A stretch of 64,000 nucleotides of DNA from assembly GCA_003241685.1 (NCBI GenBank), contig QFPJ01000004.1:67607-131606 (forward strand), written 5' to 3'. The notes beneath the pieces are model-generated. The model saw only the letters and a program-made list of their open reading frames with translations. It made no database searches and was not told the DNA's origin. Below, in pieces: positions 52,337 through 61,060 of the stretch (positions are counted from its first letter, which is position 1; each line of letters begins with the position of its first letter). Source of the stretch: Sphingopyxis macrogoltabida (GTDB taxonomy: Bacteria; Pseudomonadota; Alphaproteobacteria; Sphingomonadales; Sphingomonadaceae). The translations under genes were made by a program, and so were the position numbers.

Positions 52337-54529
52337 TTGCCGATGACATCGCGCAACCAGGATGGTGACCGGGAAAACGACGCGGCCAGCAAGGGCGCGC
52401 GCGGCTTCTTCGGCCGAATCGGATCGCGGAAGATTGCGGACGAGGCCGCTCCGCCGCCGAATCTGCACACCCACGAAGCGTTGCTGCTGCTCCAGAATTA
52501 CGAGGAAAGCGGACGCGGCTGGTTCTGGTCGACCGACGTCGATGGCCGCATCACCTATATCAGCGAATCGACCGCGAAATTGATGGGCCGGACGGGCGCG
52601 GATCTGGCGCGAATGCCGTTCGTCGACCTGTTCCATCCCGCCGACAGCCATGGCGAACGCCAGCGTACGCTGCCCTTTCTGCTGACCCGCCAGTCGAAAT
52701 TCGATGAGCTGCCGCTCCGCGCCGCGATCGAGGGCGACGCGCGGTGGTGGGCGGTTTCGGGCCGGCCCTTTTACGGCGCCGACGGTGTTTTCGTCGGCTA
52801 TCGCGGCAGCGGCACCGACGTCACCGCGCAGCGCCAGTCGGCCGAGGATGCCTCGCGCCTCGCGCTCTATGATTCGCTGACCGGGCTCGCCAACCGCTTC
52901 CATATTTCCAAGAAACTCGATTCGACCCTGGCCGCCTTTTCGCAGCAGCAGCGAAGCTGCGCCATCATGCTGCTCGACCTCGACCGCTTCAAGCAGGTCA
53001 ACGACACGCTTGGCCATCCGGCGGGCGATGCGCTGTTGAAACAGGTGGCGCAGCGGTTGCTGCGGATCGTCGGCGACAAGGAAATGGTCAGCCGGCTGGG
53101 CGGCGACGAGTTTCAGATCATCCTGCCCGACCGCGAGGATCGCGGGCAACTGGGCGATATGGCGGCGGATATCATCGCCAGCCTGTCGCAACCCTATTCG
53201 GTGGAGGGCAGCCGCTGTATCATCGGCGCGTCGGTCGGGGTCGCCATCGCACCCTATGACGGACAGACGAGCGACGATCTGATCCGCAACGCCGACCTGG
53301 CGCTCTATGCCGCAAAGGGCAACGGCCGCGGCCGCTTCCGCTTCTATTCCAGCGATCTGCATCAGGCGGCGGAGGATCGCCGCGCGCTGGAGGAGGATCT
53401 GCGCGACGCGCTGCTGCGCGGCGAGATGCAGCTGGCCTATCAGCCCGTCGTCAATGCCAAGAGCAACCTTGTGACCGGGGTCGAGGCGCTGATCCGCTGG
53501 ACGCATCCCGAACGCGGGGCGATCGCGCCGTCGCTGTTCATCCCGATCGCCGAAGAGGCCAATCTGATCTGGCAGATCGGCGAATGGGTCATCCGCACCG
53601 CCTGCGCCGATGCGGCGCGCTGGCCCGGCGACATGCGGGTGGCGGTCAATGTGTCGCCGATCCAGTTCGCGAACGAGGGCCTGCCGAAGATCGTCGCCAG
53701 CGCGCTGGCGGCGGCGGGCCTGCCGCCCGACCGGCTGGAACTCGAGATTACCGAAAGCGTGTTCCTGGGCGATTCGGCCGAGACGGCGCGGATGTTCAAG
53801 GCGCTGAAGGGGCTGGGCGTGCGACTGGCGCTCGACGATTTCGGCACCGGCTATTCCTCACTCGGCTATCTGCAGTCGGCGCCCTTCGACAAGATCAAGA
53901 TCGACCAGAGCTTCGTGCGCGGCGCGACCGAAAAGGGATCGCGCAACGCCGCGATCATCGCCGCGATCGTCGCACTGGCCGAGGCGCTGGAGATGGAAAC
54001 CACGGCCGAAGGCATCGAATCGCACGACCAGCTCGACCTGATCCGCAAGCTCAACGTCAGCCATGTTCAGGGCTATATCTACAGCAAGCCGGTGTCGGGC
54101 GACGAACTGATCGATCACACCGCGTCGGAAAGCTGGACGATCAAGCCCAGCGGACCGGCCAAGCAGCGCAACGACCGGTTCCAGATGTTCCGCAAGGTCG
54201 GCGCGATCCATGACAATCATCGCTATCATGTCGTGATCCGCAACCTGTCGGCCACCGGCGCCTTCATCGAAGGGATCGTCGATGTCCCCGTCGGCACGCA
54301 ATTCGTCATCGATTTCGGCGAGGGGCAGCTGGTCACCGCCACCGTCCGCCGATCGGTCAAGCATCAGCAGGGCGTCGAATTCGAACAATCGCTGGTCAGC
54401 GACGGCAACGGCGGCCTGTGCACCCGCCACCGCGTGTCGCCCTATCTGATCGCCGCGGCCGCGCAGCAGTCGGGGCAGCAGATGCACCTGCCCAGCTTCA
54501 ACACATCCAGCGACTGGAAAGCCGCCTGA
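52337..54529 (+). CDS. PAS-GGDEF-EAL-PilZ cyclic-di-GMP protein
   Basis: A 730-residue protein with four domains in order: PAS (about 58-160; WFWSTDVDGRITYISESTAK), GGDEF (about 175-335; intact SRLGGDEFQ near 254), EAL (about 350-600; intact GVEALIRWTHP near 380 and DDFGTGYSSLGYL), and a C-terminal PilZ domain (about 610-700; RNLSATGAFIEG). It could make, break and also bind cyclic-di-GMP. No transmembrane helix or signal peptide is seen, so it is cytoplasmic. The TTG at 52337 has AAGGGGG 11 bp upstream; ATG 52343 is the alternative. A dual-active enzyme with its own effector domain is unusual. Confidence 0.93.
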   Translation: MPMTSRNQDGDRENDAASKGARGFFGRIGSRKIADEAAPPPNLHTHEALLLLQNYEESGRGWFWSTDVDGRITYISESTAKLMGRTGADLARMPFVDLFHPADSHGERQRTLPFLLTRQSKFDELPLRAAIEGDARWWAVSGRPFYGADGVFVGYRGSGTDVTAQRQSAEDASRLALYDSLTGLANRFHISKKLDSTLAAFSQQQRSCAIMLLDLDRFKQVNDTLGHPAGDALLKQVAQRLLRIVGDKEMVSRLGGDEFQIILPDREDRGQLGDMAADIIASLSQPYSVEGSRCIIGASVGVAIAPYDGQTSDDLIRNADLALYAAKGNGRGRFRFYSSDLHQAAEDRRALEEDLRDALLRGEMQLAYQPVVNAKSNLVTGVEALIRWTHPERGAIAPSLFIPIAEEANLIWQIGEWVIRTACADAARWPGDMRVAVNVSPIQFANEGLPKIVASALAAAGLPPDRLELEITESVFLGDSAETARMFKALKGLGVRLALDDFGTGYSSLGYLQSAPFDKIKIDQSFVRGATEKGSRNAAIIAAIVALAEALEMETTAEGIESHDQLDLIRKLNVSHVQGYIYSKPVSGDELIDHTASESWTIKPSGPAKQRNDRFQMFRKVGAIHDNHRYHVVIRNLSATGAFIEGIVDVPVGTQFVIDFGEGQLVTATVRRSVKHQQGVEFEQSLVSDGNGGLCTRHRVSPYLIAAAAQQSGQQMHLPSFNTSSDWKAA

Positions 54530-54563
54530 TCGCCCCGATCTGATCGCCCCGATCTGATCGGCC

Positions 54564-54588
54564 GGAACCGGCCGTGCGTTCGCCCGTT
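54564..54588 (+). promoter_or_regulatory. EcfG-type promoter of the hemerythrin gene
   Basis: GGAAC (54564-54568), 16 bp, then CGTT (54585-54588) match the EcfG -35/-10 consensus exactly. The start codon is at 54625. The same consensus, with a GTT box, precedes nepR at 56874. This makes the hemerythrin gene a likely member of the general stress regulon. Confidence 0.8.
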
Positions 54589-54624
54589 GTCCATCCGGCC
54601 CCCTTTGAAGGAACGGAGACGACA

Positions 54625-55113
54625 ATGGCCGAGACCAAAATCTTTGCCCGGCTGAAAGCCGACCACGACCGCCACCGCGATCTGCTCGACCGGATCGACC
54701 AGACGCATGGCGACAGCCCCGAGCGGCGCGACCTGTTCGAACGCTTTCGCGTCGAGGTGACGGCGCATGCGGCGTCGGAGGAAATGTCGCTCTATGCGAC
54801 CATGCTGGCCAAATCGGACCTGCGCGACGAGGCGCAGCACAGCGTCGCCGAGCACAAGGAAATCGAGGATTATCTGACCGAATTGTACGAGATGGACTTT
54901 TCCTCGACCGGCTGGCTGACGCGGTTTCGCACGATGAAGGACCGCTACCTCCACCATATCGAGGAGGAGGAAGAGGATATGTTCCCGGAGGCGGAAGAAG
55001 GGCTGTCGGACGCCAAGAAGAAGGAGCTGGCGGCGATATTCGAACGCGAAAAGCCCAAGGAAAAGGTCAAGGCGGCCGAAGAGGAGCCGTCGAGCGAACA
55101 CGACCGCGACTAG
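54625..55113 (+). CDS. Hemerythrin domain protein
   Basis: A 162-residue four-helix-bundle protein with candidate di-iron ligands: KADHDRHRDL, VTAHAASEE, AEHKEIEDYL and YLHHIEEEEEDMFPE. The end is a highly charged, probably disordered Lys/Glu tail. Such proteins bind oxygen, nitric oxide or iron, or help in stress. The ATG at 54625 follows GGAACGGAGACG, a good ribosome site. The EcfG-type promoter upstream suggests stress induction. Confidence 0.92.
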   Translation: MAETKIFARLKADHDRHRDLLDRIDQTHGDSPERRDLFERFRVEVTAHAASEEMSLYATMLAKSDLRDEAQHSVAEHKEIEDYLTELYEMDFSSTGWLTRFRTMKDRYLHHIEEEEEDMFPEAEEGLSDAKKKELAAIFEREKPKEKVKAAEEEPSSEHDRD

Positions 55114-55481
55114 GGTCAGGACCCTAGGTTCGCAAGCTGGACGGGCCGGGCGAAACCTGCCTTTCGCCCTGTCGGCTTCGGTGCGGGAAGCCGGCGCTCG
55201 GGCCTCTTCGTCATCCCGCGTCACGTCGGCGATGACCCCCGCACCGTCGTTACGCGTCATTGCGAGCCCGGCGAGAGCCTGGGTAAGCCATCTCCAGCCA
55301 TCGCCCTGCCTTGCCGATCGCTGGAGATCGCTTCGTCGCTCCGCTCCTCGCAATGGCGAAACGGAGCCATCGTCGGTCGCTGCGATAGCGCGGGGGCCCT
55401 GCCGCGTTCGCCGGCTGCGCGATCCGCTCCGACCCTTCCCTGCCTCGACTTTCGGCGCCGTCCCCGCCATAGGCGCGCGCG
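55114..55481. other. Gap with one repeat and no genes
   Basis: In 368 bases before tgt I find only the fourth GTCATTGCGAG-type element. The start of tgt has no obvious strong ribosome site; the upstream bases GGCGCGCGCG are not purine-rich, so a leaderless or weakly initiated tgt is possible. Confidence 0.6.
55257..55360. repeat. GTCATTGCGAG-type inverted repeat, copy 4
   Basis: GTCATTGCGAGCCCGGCGAG opens and CTCGCAATGGCG closes, with the inner pair AGCCATCTCCAGC / GCTGGAGATCGC. It lies between the hemerythrin and tgt genes. Confidence 0.8.
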
Positions 55482-56606
55482 ATGACCGACAGATTCGCTT
55501 TTCAGGTCGCCGCCACCGATGGCGCCGCCCGCACCGGCCGCATCGTCATGCGGCGCGGCACGATCCGCACGCCCGCCTTCATGCCCGTCGGCACCGCCGC
55601 CACGGTGAAGGCGATGCGTCCGGCCGAGGTGCGCGCGGCCGGCGCCGACATCATCCTGGGCAACACCTATCATCTGATGCTGCGTCCCGGCGCGGAGCGC
55701 ATGGCGCGGCTGGGCGGCCTGCATGACTTCATGGGCTGGGATCGGCCGATCCTGACCGACAGCGGCGGCTATCAGGTGATGAGCCTGTCGGCGCTGACCA
55801 AACAGAGCGAGGAGGGCGTGGCTTTCAAGAGCCACCTCGACGGCTCGCGCCACATGCTGACGCCCGAACGCTCGATGGAAATCCAGCGGCTGCTGGGCAG
55901 CGACATCGTGATGGCTTTCGACGAATGCCCGCCCAACGGCGTCGATGCGAAGCGCGCCGAAGCCAGCATGGAACGGTCGATGCGCTGGGCGGCGCGCAGC
56001 CGCGCGGGATTCGACGCGGGGGAGACGCATGCGGCGTGCTCGGCGCTGTTCGGCATTCAGCAGGGCTCGCTCGACGAAAAGCTGCGCGCCCGCTCGGCCG
56101 AGGCGCTGATGGAGATCGGCTTCGACGGCTATGCGATCGGCGGCCTCGCGGTGGGCGAGGGGCAGGAGGCGATGTTCGGCGTGCTCGACTATGCGCCCGG
56201 CCAGCTCCCCGCCGACCGCCCGCGCTATCTGATGGGCGTGGGCAAGCCCGACGATCTGGTCGGCGCGGTCGCGCGCGGGGTCGACATGTTCGATTGCGTC
56301 CTGCCGACCCGATCGGGCCGCAATGGCCAGGCCTTCACCTGGGACGGCCCGGTCAACATCCGCAACGCCAGACATGCCGAGGACAAGGCGCCGCTCGACG
56401 CGTCCTGCGACTGCCCGGTCTGCACGACCTGGACGCGCGCCTATCTGCACCATCTGGTCCGCGCGGGCGAAATGCTGGGCGCGATGCTGATGACACAGCA
56501 TAATCTGCATTTCTATCAGGCGCTGATGCAGGCGATGCGCGATGCCATCGCCGCCGGGGCCTTCGCCGCCTTCCAGTGGGATTTTGCCGCGCGCTACCGC
56601 AAATAG
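55482..56606 (+). CDS. tgt: tRNA-guanine transglycosylase Tgt
   Basis: A 374-residue enzyme that swaps guanine-34 of certain tRNAs for preQ1, the entry to queuosine modification. The nucleophile aspartate is in LTDSGGYQVMSLS, and the second catalytic aspartate is in AFDECPPNG. The zinc site is in CDCPVCTTWTRAYLHHLV (CxCxxC...H). Other landmarks are GGLAVGEGQEAM and GVDMFDCVLPTR. It is complete and ends 13 bp before the nepR stop on the opposite strand. Confidence 0.96.
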   Translation: MTDRFAFQVAATDGAARTGRIVMRRGTIRTPAFMPVGTAATVKAMRPAEVRAAGADIILGNTYHLMLRPGAERMARLGGLHDFMGWDRPILTDSGGYQVMSLSALTKQSEEGVAFKSHLDGSRHMLTPERSMEIQRLLGSDIVMAFDECPPNGVDAKRAEASMERSMRWAARSRAGFDAGETHAACSALFGIQQGSLDEKLRARSAEALMEIGFDGYAIGGLAVGEGQEAMFGVLDYAPGQLPADRPRYLMGVGKPDDLVGAVARGVDMFDCVLPTRSGRNGQAFTWDGPVNIRNARHAEDKAPLDASCDCPVCTTWTRAYLHHLVRAGEMLGAMLMTQHNLHFYQALMQAMRDAIAAGAFAAFQWDFAARYRK

Positions 56607-56619
56607 CCGCGCCGGACAG

Positions 56620-56790
56620 TCAGTCCAGCTTGTTGAGCAGGTCCAGCATCGATTGGGGAATGCTCTCGTCCACCGCCGATTCATAGGCGCGTTGAAGGGC
56701 CAGGTTCACATCCTGTCCCTTGGTCCGGCTTTTCTTTTCGGCGTCTTTTCCGGAAGCCTTTTGGGGCGGCGTACCGGTTTCAGACGACAT
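56620..56790 (-). CDS. nepR: Anti-sigma factor NepR
   Basis: A 56-residue protein of the alphaproteobacterial NepR family, not listed among longer frames because of its size. The core AYESAVDESIPQSMLDLL is the conserved sigma/PhyR-binding helix region, preceded by a Lys/Thr-rich disordered start and ended by LNKLD. NepR holds the stress sigma factor EcfG inactive until phosphorylated PhyR binds NepR. It is divergent from phyR, the standard arrangement, and preceded by an EcfG-type promoter. No ecfG follows downstream; instead tgt converges from the other strand. Confidence 0.93.
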   Translation of the reverse strand: MSSETGTPPQKASGKDAEKKSRTKGQDVNLALQRAYESAVDESIPQSMLDLLNKLD

Positions 56791-56873
56791 GATCGATCGA
56801 CCTGCTGAGCATGGGGCCCTGTGCTAACGGCGCATTGACCAAACTGCAATGCGACTTTGTTCCTTCCGCGTGA

Positions 56874-56898
56874 AACTATTTTCCGGCTAGATCGTTCC
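56874..56898 (-). promoter_or_regulatory. EcfG-type promoter of nepR
   Basis: On the minus strand GGAAC (56898-56894), a 17-bp spacer and GTT (56876-56874) lie 84 bp before the nepR start. This matches the general stress consensus, apart from A in place of C before GTT. It would make NepR levels rise with EcfG activity as a negative feedback. Confidence 0.75.
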
Positions 56899-57001
56899 GA
56901 CTGAGTAAAAATTTGTCGGGCGCGGGCATTCGTCGCAGGATATGGCTTTGCGCCAACAGCGAATCCGGGGCCGTGCCCGGCTCGTATCAGGAGAATCTTC
57001 T

Positions 57002-57793
57002 ATGTCATTGGGACAGGCGATCGCGCCGCACCTTCCCTATCTGCGCCGCTATGGCCGGGCGATTTCGGGAAGTCAGGAAAGCGGCGACGCGCTGGTCGCG
57101 CGCCTGCTGGAAACATTGGTCGCCGATCCCGCCGCCGTCGATGTGTCGGGGGATCTGCGCATCCAGCTGTATCGCATGGTGCATGACAATTTCGGCCTGA
57201 TCGCCGAACAGGCGGCGGCGCCCGCGCCGGCGACCGACGATATCGCCATCGCGGACGCGCGCCTGCGCCGCATTCCCTCGCTCGCGCGGCAGGCGCTGTT
57301 GCTGACGGCGGTCGAAGGGTTCGGCGAGCATGAGGCGGGGCGGATCATCGGCCGCGATGCCGCGACGGTTGCGGCGCTGATCGCCGAGGCGATGGACGAA
57401 ATCGACCGCCAGACGCGCGCGCGCATCCTGATCATCGAGGATGAACCGATCATCGCGATGGATATTGAAATGATCGTCCGCGATCTGGGCCATGAGGTGG
57501 TGGCGGTCGCGACGACGCACACCGAAGCCGTCGCCGAGGCGCAGAATCACAAGCCGAGCCTGGTGCTCGCGGACATCCAGCTCGCCGACAATAGTTCGGG
57601 GATCGAGGCGGTGCAGGAGATATTGAGCGAGACGACGGTGCCCGTCATCTTCATCACCGCCTTCCCCGAACGGCTGCTGACCGGCGACCGGCCCGAACCG
57701 GCCTTTCTGCTGACCAAGCCGTACCAGCCCGCGACGCTCCGCGCCGCGATTTCGCAGGTGCTGTTCTTCGACGAAAGCACGGTTCCGGCGTAA
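57002..57793 (+). CDS. phyR: Response regulator PhyR (sigma-like plus receiver)
   Basis: A 263-residue protein that is the phosphorylated partner-switch regulator of the general stress response. The N-terminal half (to about 135) mimics an ECF sigma factor (LPYLRRYGRAISGSQESGDA) and is held off NepR until phosphorylation. The receiver domain shows IIEDEPIIAMDIE, the phospho-accepting aspartate in LADIQLADNSSG, and the lysine in LTKPYQPAT. The ATG follows AGGAGAATCTTCT. The kinase and EcfG genes are not in the window. Confidence 0.95.
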   Translation: MSLGQAIAPHLPYLRRYGRAISGSQESGDALVARLLETLVADPAAVDVSGDLRIQLYRMVHDNFGLIAEQAAAPAPATDDIAIADARLRRIPSLARQALLLTAVEGFGEHEAGRIIGRDAATVAALIAEAMDEIDRQTRARILIIEDEPIIAMDIEMIVRDLGHEVVAVATTHTEAVAEAQNHKPSLVLADIQLADNSSGIEAVQEILSETTVPVIFITAFPERLLTGDRPEPAFLLTKPYQPATLRAAISQVLFFDESTVPA

Positions 57794-57881
57794 TCCGCGC
57801 CGGCGCATCCCCGGTTTCGGCCGGGGCCGGCGTCGCGCCGGGGGTTGCCCCTGCGGCGGGACCGCGCGATAGCGACCGGCG

Positions 57882-60596
57882 ATGACGATCCTTGATGCTT
57901 CCGCACGCCGGTCGGCGCTGGACCGGCTGACCGCTCATGCGCCGTTTCTCGCGCGCCTCGCCGACCGGAACGGCGACGATATATCCCGCTTTCTGGCCGA
58001 GGGCGTCGACGCGGCGCTGGCCGACGTCGCGCCGCCGCCGGTCGATGACGAGATCATGCGCACGCTGCGCCAATGGCGTGGGCGCATGGCGCTGCTCCTC
58101 GCGCTCGGCGATCTGTCGGGCGAACATGATGTCGCGGCGACGACGCGGCTCCTGACGCGTTTTGCCGACCAGGCCTGCGACGCGGCGCTGGCGGCGGCCT
58201 TTGCCGAACGCGTGCCGGACGAAGAGCCGCGCGGGCTGGCGGTCATTGCGCTGGGCAAGCTCGGCAGCCACGAACTCAACTATTCGTCGGACATCGATCC
58301 GATCCTGATCTTCGATCCCGACACCATGCCCCGGCGGCAGCGCGACGATCCGACCGAGGCGGCGGTGCGGATCGCGCGGCGGATGGTCGAGATATTGTCG
58401 GCGCGCACCGCCGACGGCCATGTCCTGCGCGTCGATCTGCGCCTGCGCCCGCATCCCGAGGTGACGCCGATCGTGCTGCCCGAAAGCGCCGCCGTCTCCT
58501 ATTATGAATCGGAGGCGCTGGCCTGGGAACAGGCGGCGTTCATCCGCAGCCGCGCTTCGGCGGGCGACCGCGCGCTGGGGCAGGGGTTTCTGGACGCCAT
58601 CCGGCCCTTCATCTGGCGCCGCAGCCTCGATTTCCGGCAGCTCAAGGAAATCGGCGCGATGAGCGACCGCATCCGCGACCATTTCTCGCAGGGGCAGGCC
58701 TTCGGTCCGGGATATGATCTGAAACGCGGGCGCGGCGGCATCCGCGAAATCGAATTTTTCGCGCAGGTCCACCAGCTCATCTATGGCGGGCGCGACCCGT
58801 CGCTGCGCGTGCCCGCGACCGTCGACGCGCTGGCCGCGCTGGCAAAGGCGGGGCGGATCGACGCCGACATCGCCGCGCGCCTGACCGGCCATTATGCGAC
58901 GCTGCGCCGGATCGAACATCGTTTGCAGATGATCGAGGATCAACAGACGCACAGCCTGCCGGTGCAGGCGGCGGCGCTCGATGCGGTGGCGCGGCTCGAT
59001 GGCCAGGCGGACGGCGCCGCGCTGCTCGCCATGCTCGAACCCGTTACCGCCGATGTCGGGTCCTGTTACGATCGTCTGGTCGCCGATCGCGCGGCCCGCA
59101 CGGGACTGCCCCAGGCCGAGGGCGAACTGGCGGCCGCCCTGACGGCGGCGGGGTTCGATACGCCCGACGCGGCGCTGCGCACCATCGCCGAATGGCGCGC
59201 CGGCAAGCTGCGCGCGCTGCGCAGCCCGGCCGCGCTGGAGGCGCTCGAAACCGTGCTGCCCGAACTGGTGCAGGCCATCGGCGCGGCGCCCGATCCCCAC
59301 GCGACGCTGGTCCGCTTCGACAAGCTGGTCGGCGGCCTGCCGAGCGCGATCAATTTCTTTCATCTGCTCGCCGCGCAGCCCGACCTGGCCAGGATCGCGA
59401 CGCGCATCCTGTCGCTGGCGCCGACGCTGGCCGATGCGCTGGGCGCGCGGGTCGAACTGATCGAAGGGCTGATCGACGCGCGCGCGTTCGAGGCACCGGC
59501 GACGGTCGCCGAACTCAGCGCCGAATGGGCGCCGGGGCTGGCCGGGCTCGATTATGAACGGATGCTCGACCGGGTGCGCGACCGGGTCGGCGAACGGCGC
59601 TTTGCCTATGGCGTCCAGTTGATCGCCGGGACGACCGATCCGCTGGTCGTCGCGCGCGGCTATTCCGATCTTGCCGAGGCCGCGCTGCAGGTGCTGGGCG
59701 ATGCGACGGTCGCCGAATTCGTCGCCGCGCATGGTCGGGTGCCGGACAGCGAACTGGTTGTGCTGGCGCTTGGCCGGCTGGGGGGACAGGCGCTGACCCA
59801 CGCCTCCGACCTCGATCTCATCTATCTGTTCACCGGCGACCATCTGGCCGAATCGGACGGTCCGCGTCCGCTGGGCGCCACCACCTATTACAACCGCCTG
59901 GCGCAGCGGGTGACGGCGGCGATGTCGGTGCCGACCGCGGCGGGCAAGCTGTATGACGTCGACACGCGGCTGCGTCCGCAGGGCGCGCAGGGGCCGCTCG
60001 TCGTCACCGTCGACAGCTTCGATCGCTATCAGCGCGAAGAGGCATGGACGTGGGAGCATATGGCCTTGCTGCGCGCGCGGCCGGTTTATGGCTCCGGCAC
60101 GGCGCGCGCCGAGGTGGAGCAGGTCATCGCGCGCGTGCTCGCGATGCCGCGCGACGCGGCGGCGGTCGCGGCCGATGCCGCCGCGATGCGCGACCGGATG
60201 GCGGCGCACAAGCCGCCGAAGGGGCCGCTGGATATCAAGGGCGGGCCGGGGGGGCTCGTCGATCTGGAATTCGCGATGCAGGTGACGCAGCTCGGCGGCG
60301 GGGGGTGTCACGATCCGCATATCGCCGCCGCGCTCGCCTGCCTGATCGCGGCGGGACAGGCGCCGCCGGACATCGGCGCCGCCTATGACCTGCTGGCGCG
60401 CATGCTGGTGATGCTGCGCCTGACCGCGCCCGAGGGCGAGGCGCCGACCCCGGCCGCGCAGCAGCTTGTCGCCAGCGCCTGCGGCGAACCGGCATGGCCG
60501 CAATTGCTTGCCGCCCATGACGCGGCGCGGCAGGAGATTGCCGCCTGGTGGACCGCGATTCGTCCGGCCCGCACCGAAGAGGAGATGGAAAGATGA
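57882..60596 (+). CDS. glnE: Bifunctional glutamine synthetase adenylyltransferase/removase GlnE
   Basis: A 904-residue two-headed nucleotidyltransferase that adds and removes AMP on glutamine synthetase. Each half has its catalytic motif: GSHELNYSSDIDPILIFDPD in the N-terminal deadenylylase half and GGQALTHASDLDLIYLFTGD in the C-terminal adenylylase half. The linker between (PAATVDALAALAKAG region) is the P-II regulatory part. It reads glutamine and P-II status, so it works with GlnK at 11 kb. Its stop overlaps the bcp start (ATGA). Confidence 0.95.
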   Translation: MTILDASARRSALDRLTAHAPFLARLADRNGDDISRFLAEGVDAALADVAPPPVDDEIMRTLRQWRGRMALLLALGDLSGEHDVAATTRLLTRFADQACDAALAAAFAERVPDEEPRGLAVIALGKLGSHELNYSSDIDPILIFDPDTMPRRQRDDPTEAAVRIARRMVEILSARTADGHVLRVDLRLRPHPEVTPIVLPESAAVSYYESEALAWEQAAFIRSRASAGDRALGQGFLDAIRPFIWRRSLDFRQLKEIGAMSDRIRDHFSQGQAFGPGYDLKRGRGGIREIEFFAQVHQLIYGGRDPSLRVPATVDALAALAKAGRIDADIAARLTGHYATLRRIEHRLQMIEDQQTHSLPVQAAALDAVARLDGQADGAALLAMLEPVTADVGSCYDRLVADRAARTGLPQAEGELAAALTAAGFDTPDAALRTIAEWRAGKLRALRSPAALEALETVLPELVQAIGAAPDPHATLVRFDKLVGGLPSAINFFHLLAAQPDLARIATRILSLAPTLADALGARVELIEGLIDARAFEAPATVAELSAEWAPGLAGLDYERMLDRVRDRVGERRFAYGVQLIAGTTDPLVVARGYSDLAEAALQVLGDATVAEFVAAHGRVPDSELVVLALGRLGGQALTHASDLDLIYLFTGDHLAESDGPRPLGATTYYNRLAQRVTAAMSVPTAAGKLYDVDTRLRPQGAQGPLVVTVDSFDRYQREEAWTWEHMALLRARPVYGSGTARAEVEQVIARVLAMPRDAAAVAADAAAMRDRMAAHKPPKGPLDIKGGPGGLVDLEFAMQVTQLGGGGCHDPHIAAALACLIAAGQAPPDIGAAYDLLARMLVMLRLTAPEGEAPTPAAQQLVASACGEPAWPQLLAAHDAARQEIAAWWTAIRPARTEEEMER

Positions 60597-61060
60597 GCGC
60601 AATTGCGATCGGGGATGCGATCCCCGCGGTGAAGCTGACCGAAGCCGATGGCGCGGCGATCGACCTTGCGGCGATGAAGGGCGCGCCGCTGGTCGTCTAT
60701 TTCTATCCCAAGGCCGATACGCCCGGCTGCACGACCGAGGCGCAGGATTTCACGCGCCTGGCGCCCGACTTCGCGCATCTGAACGCCCAGGTGCTGGCGG
60801 TATCGCGCGACGCGCCGGCGAAGCTGTGCAAGTTCCGCGACAAATATGGCCTGACCGTCCGCCTCGCCGCCGACGAGGACGGCGCCGTCTGCGAAGCCTT
60901 CGGCACCTGGGTCGAAAAGCAGAATTACGGGCGCACCTATATGGGCATCGAACGGTCGACCTTCCTGTTCGGCGCCGACGGCAAGCTGGCACGCGAATGG
61001 CGCAAGGTGCGCGTAAAGGGCCATGCCGACGCGGTGCTGGAGGCGGCGAAGGCCCTGTAA
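60593..61060 (+). CDS. bcp: Peroxiredoxin, BCP/PrxQ type
   Basis: A 155-residue thiol peroxidase. The peroxidatic cysteine is Cys46 in DTPGCTTEA. The usual resolving cysteine five residues later is replaced by Gln51, leaving Cys79 in AKLCKFRDKYGL as the only evident partner, as in PrxQ subtypes with the cysteine in helix 3. The enzyme reduces hydrogen and alkyl peroxides with thioredoxin-type donors. It is coupled to glnE by an ATGA overlap and to the DUF455 gene by a TAATG overlap. Confidence 0.94.
   Translation: MSAIAIGDAIPAVKLTEADGAAIDLAAMKGAPLVVYFYPKADTPGCTTEAQDFTRLAPDFAHLNAQVLAVSRDAPAKLCKFRDKYGLTVRLAADEDGAVCEAFGTWVEKQNYGRTYMGIERSTFLFGADGKLAREWRKVRVKGHADAVLEAAKAL

Noticed and set aside
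56542..56808. 88-codon frame on the plus strand at the end of tgt.
   Set aside because: It overlaps the end of tgt in another frame and runs opposite the well-supported nepR.
57654..60602. 982-codon frame opposite glnE.
   Set aside because: Antisense shadow of glnE; no recognisable domain, and the sense strand encodes a clear enzyme.
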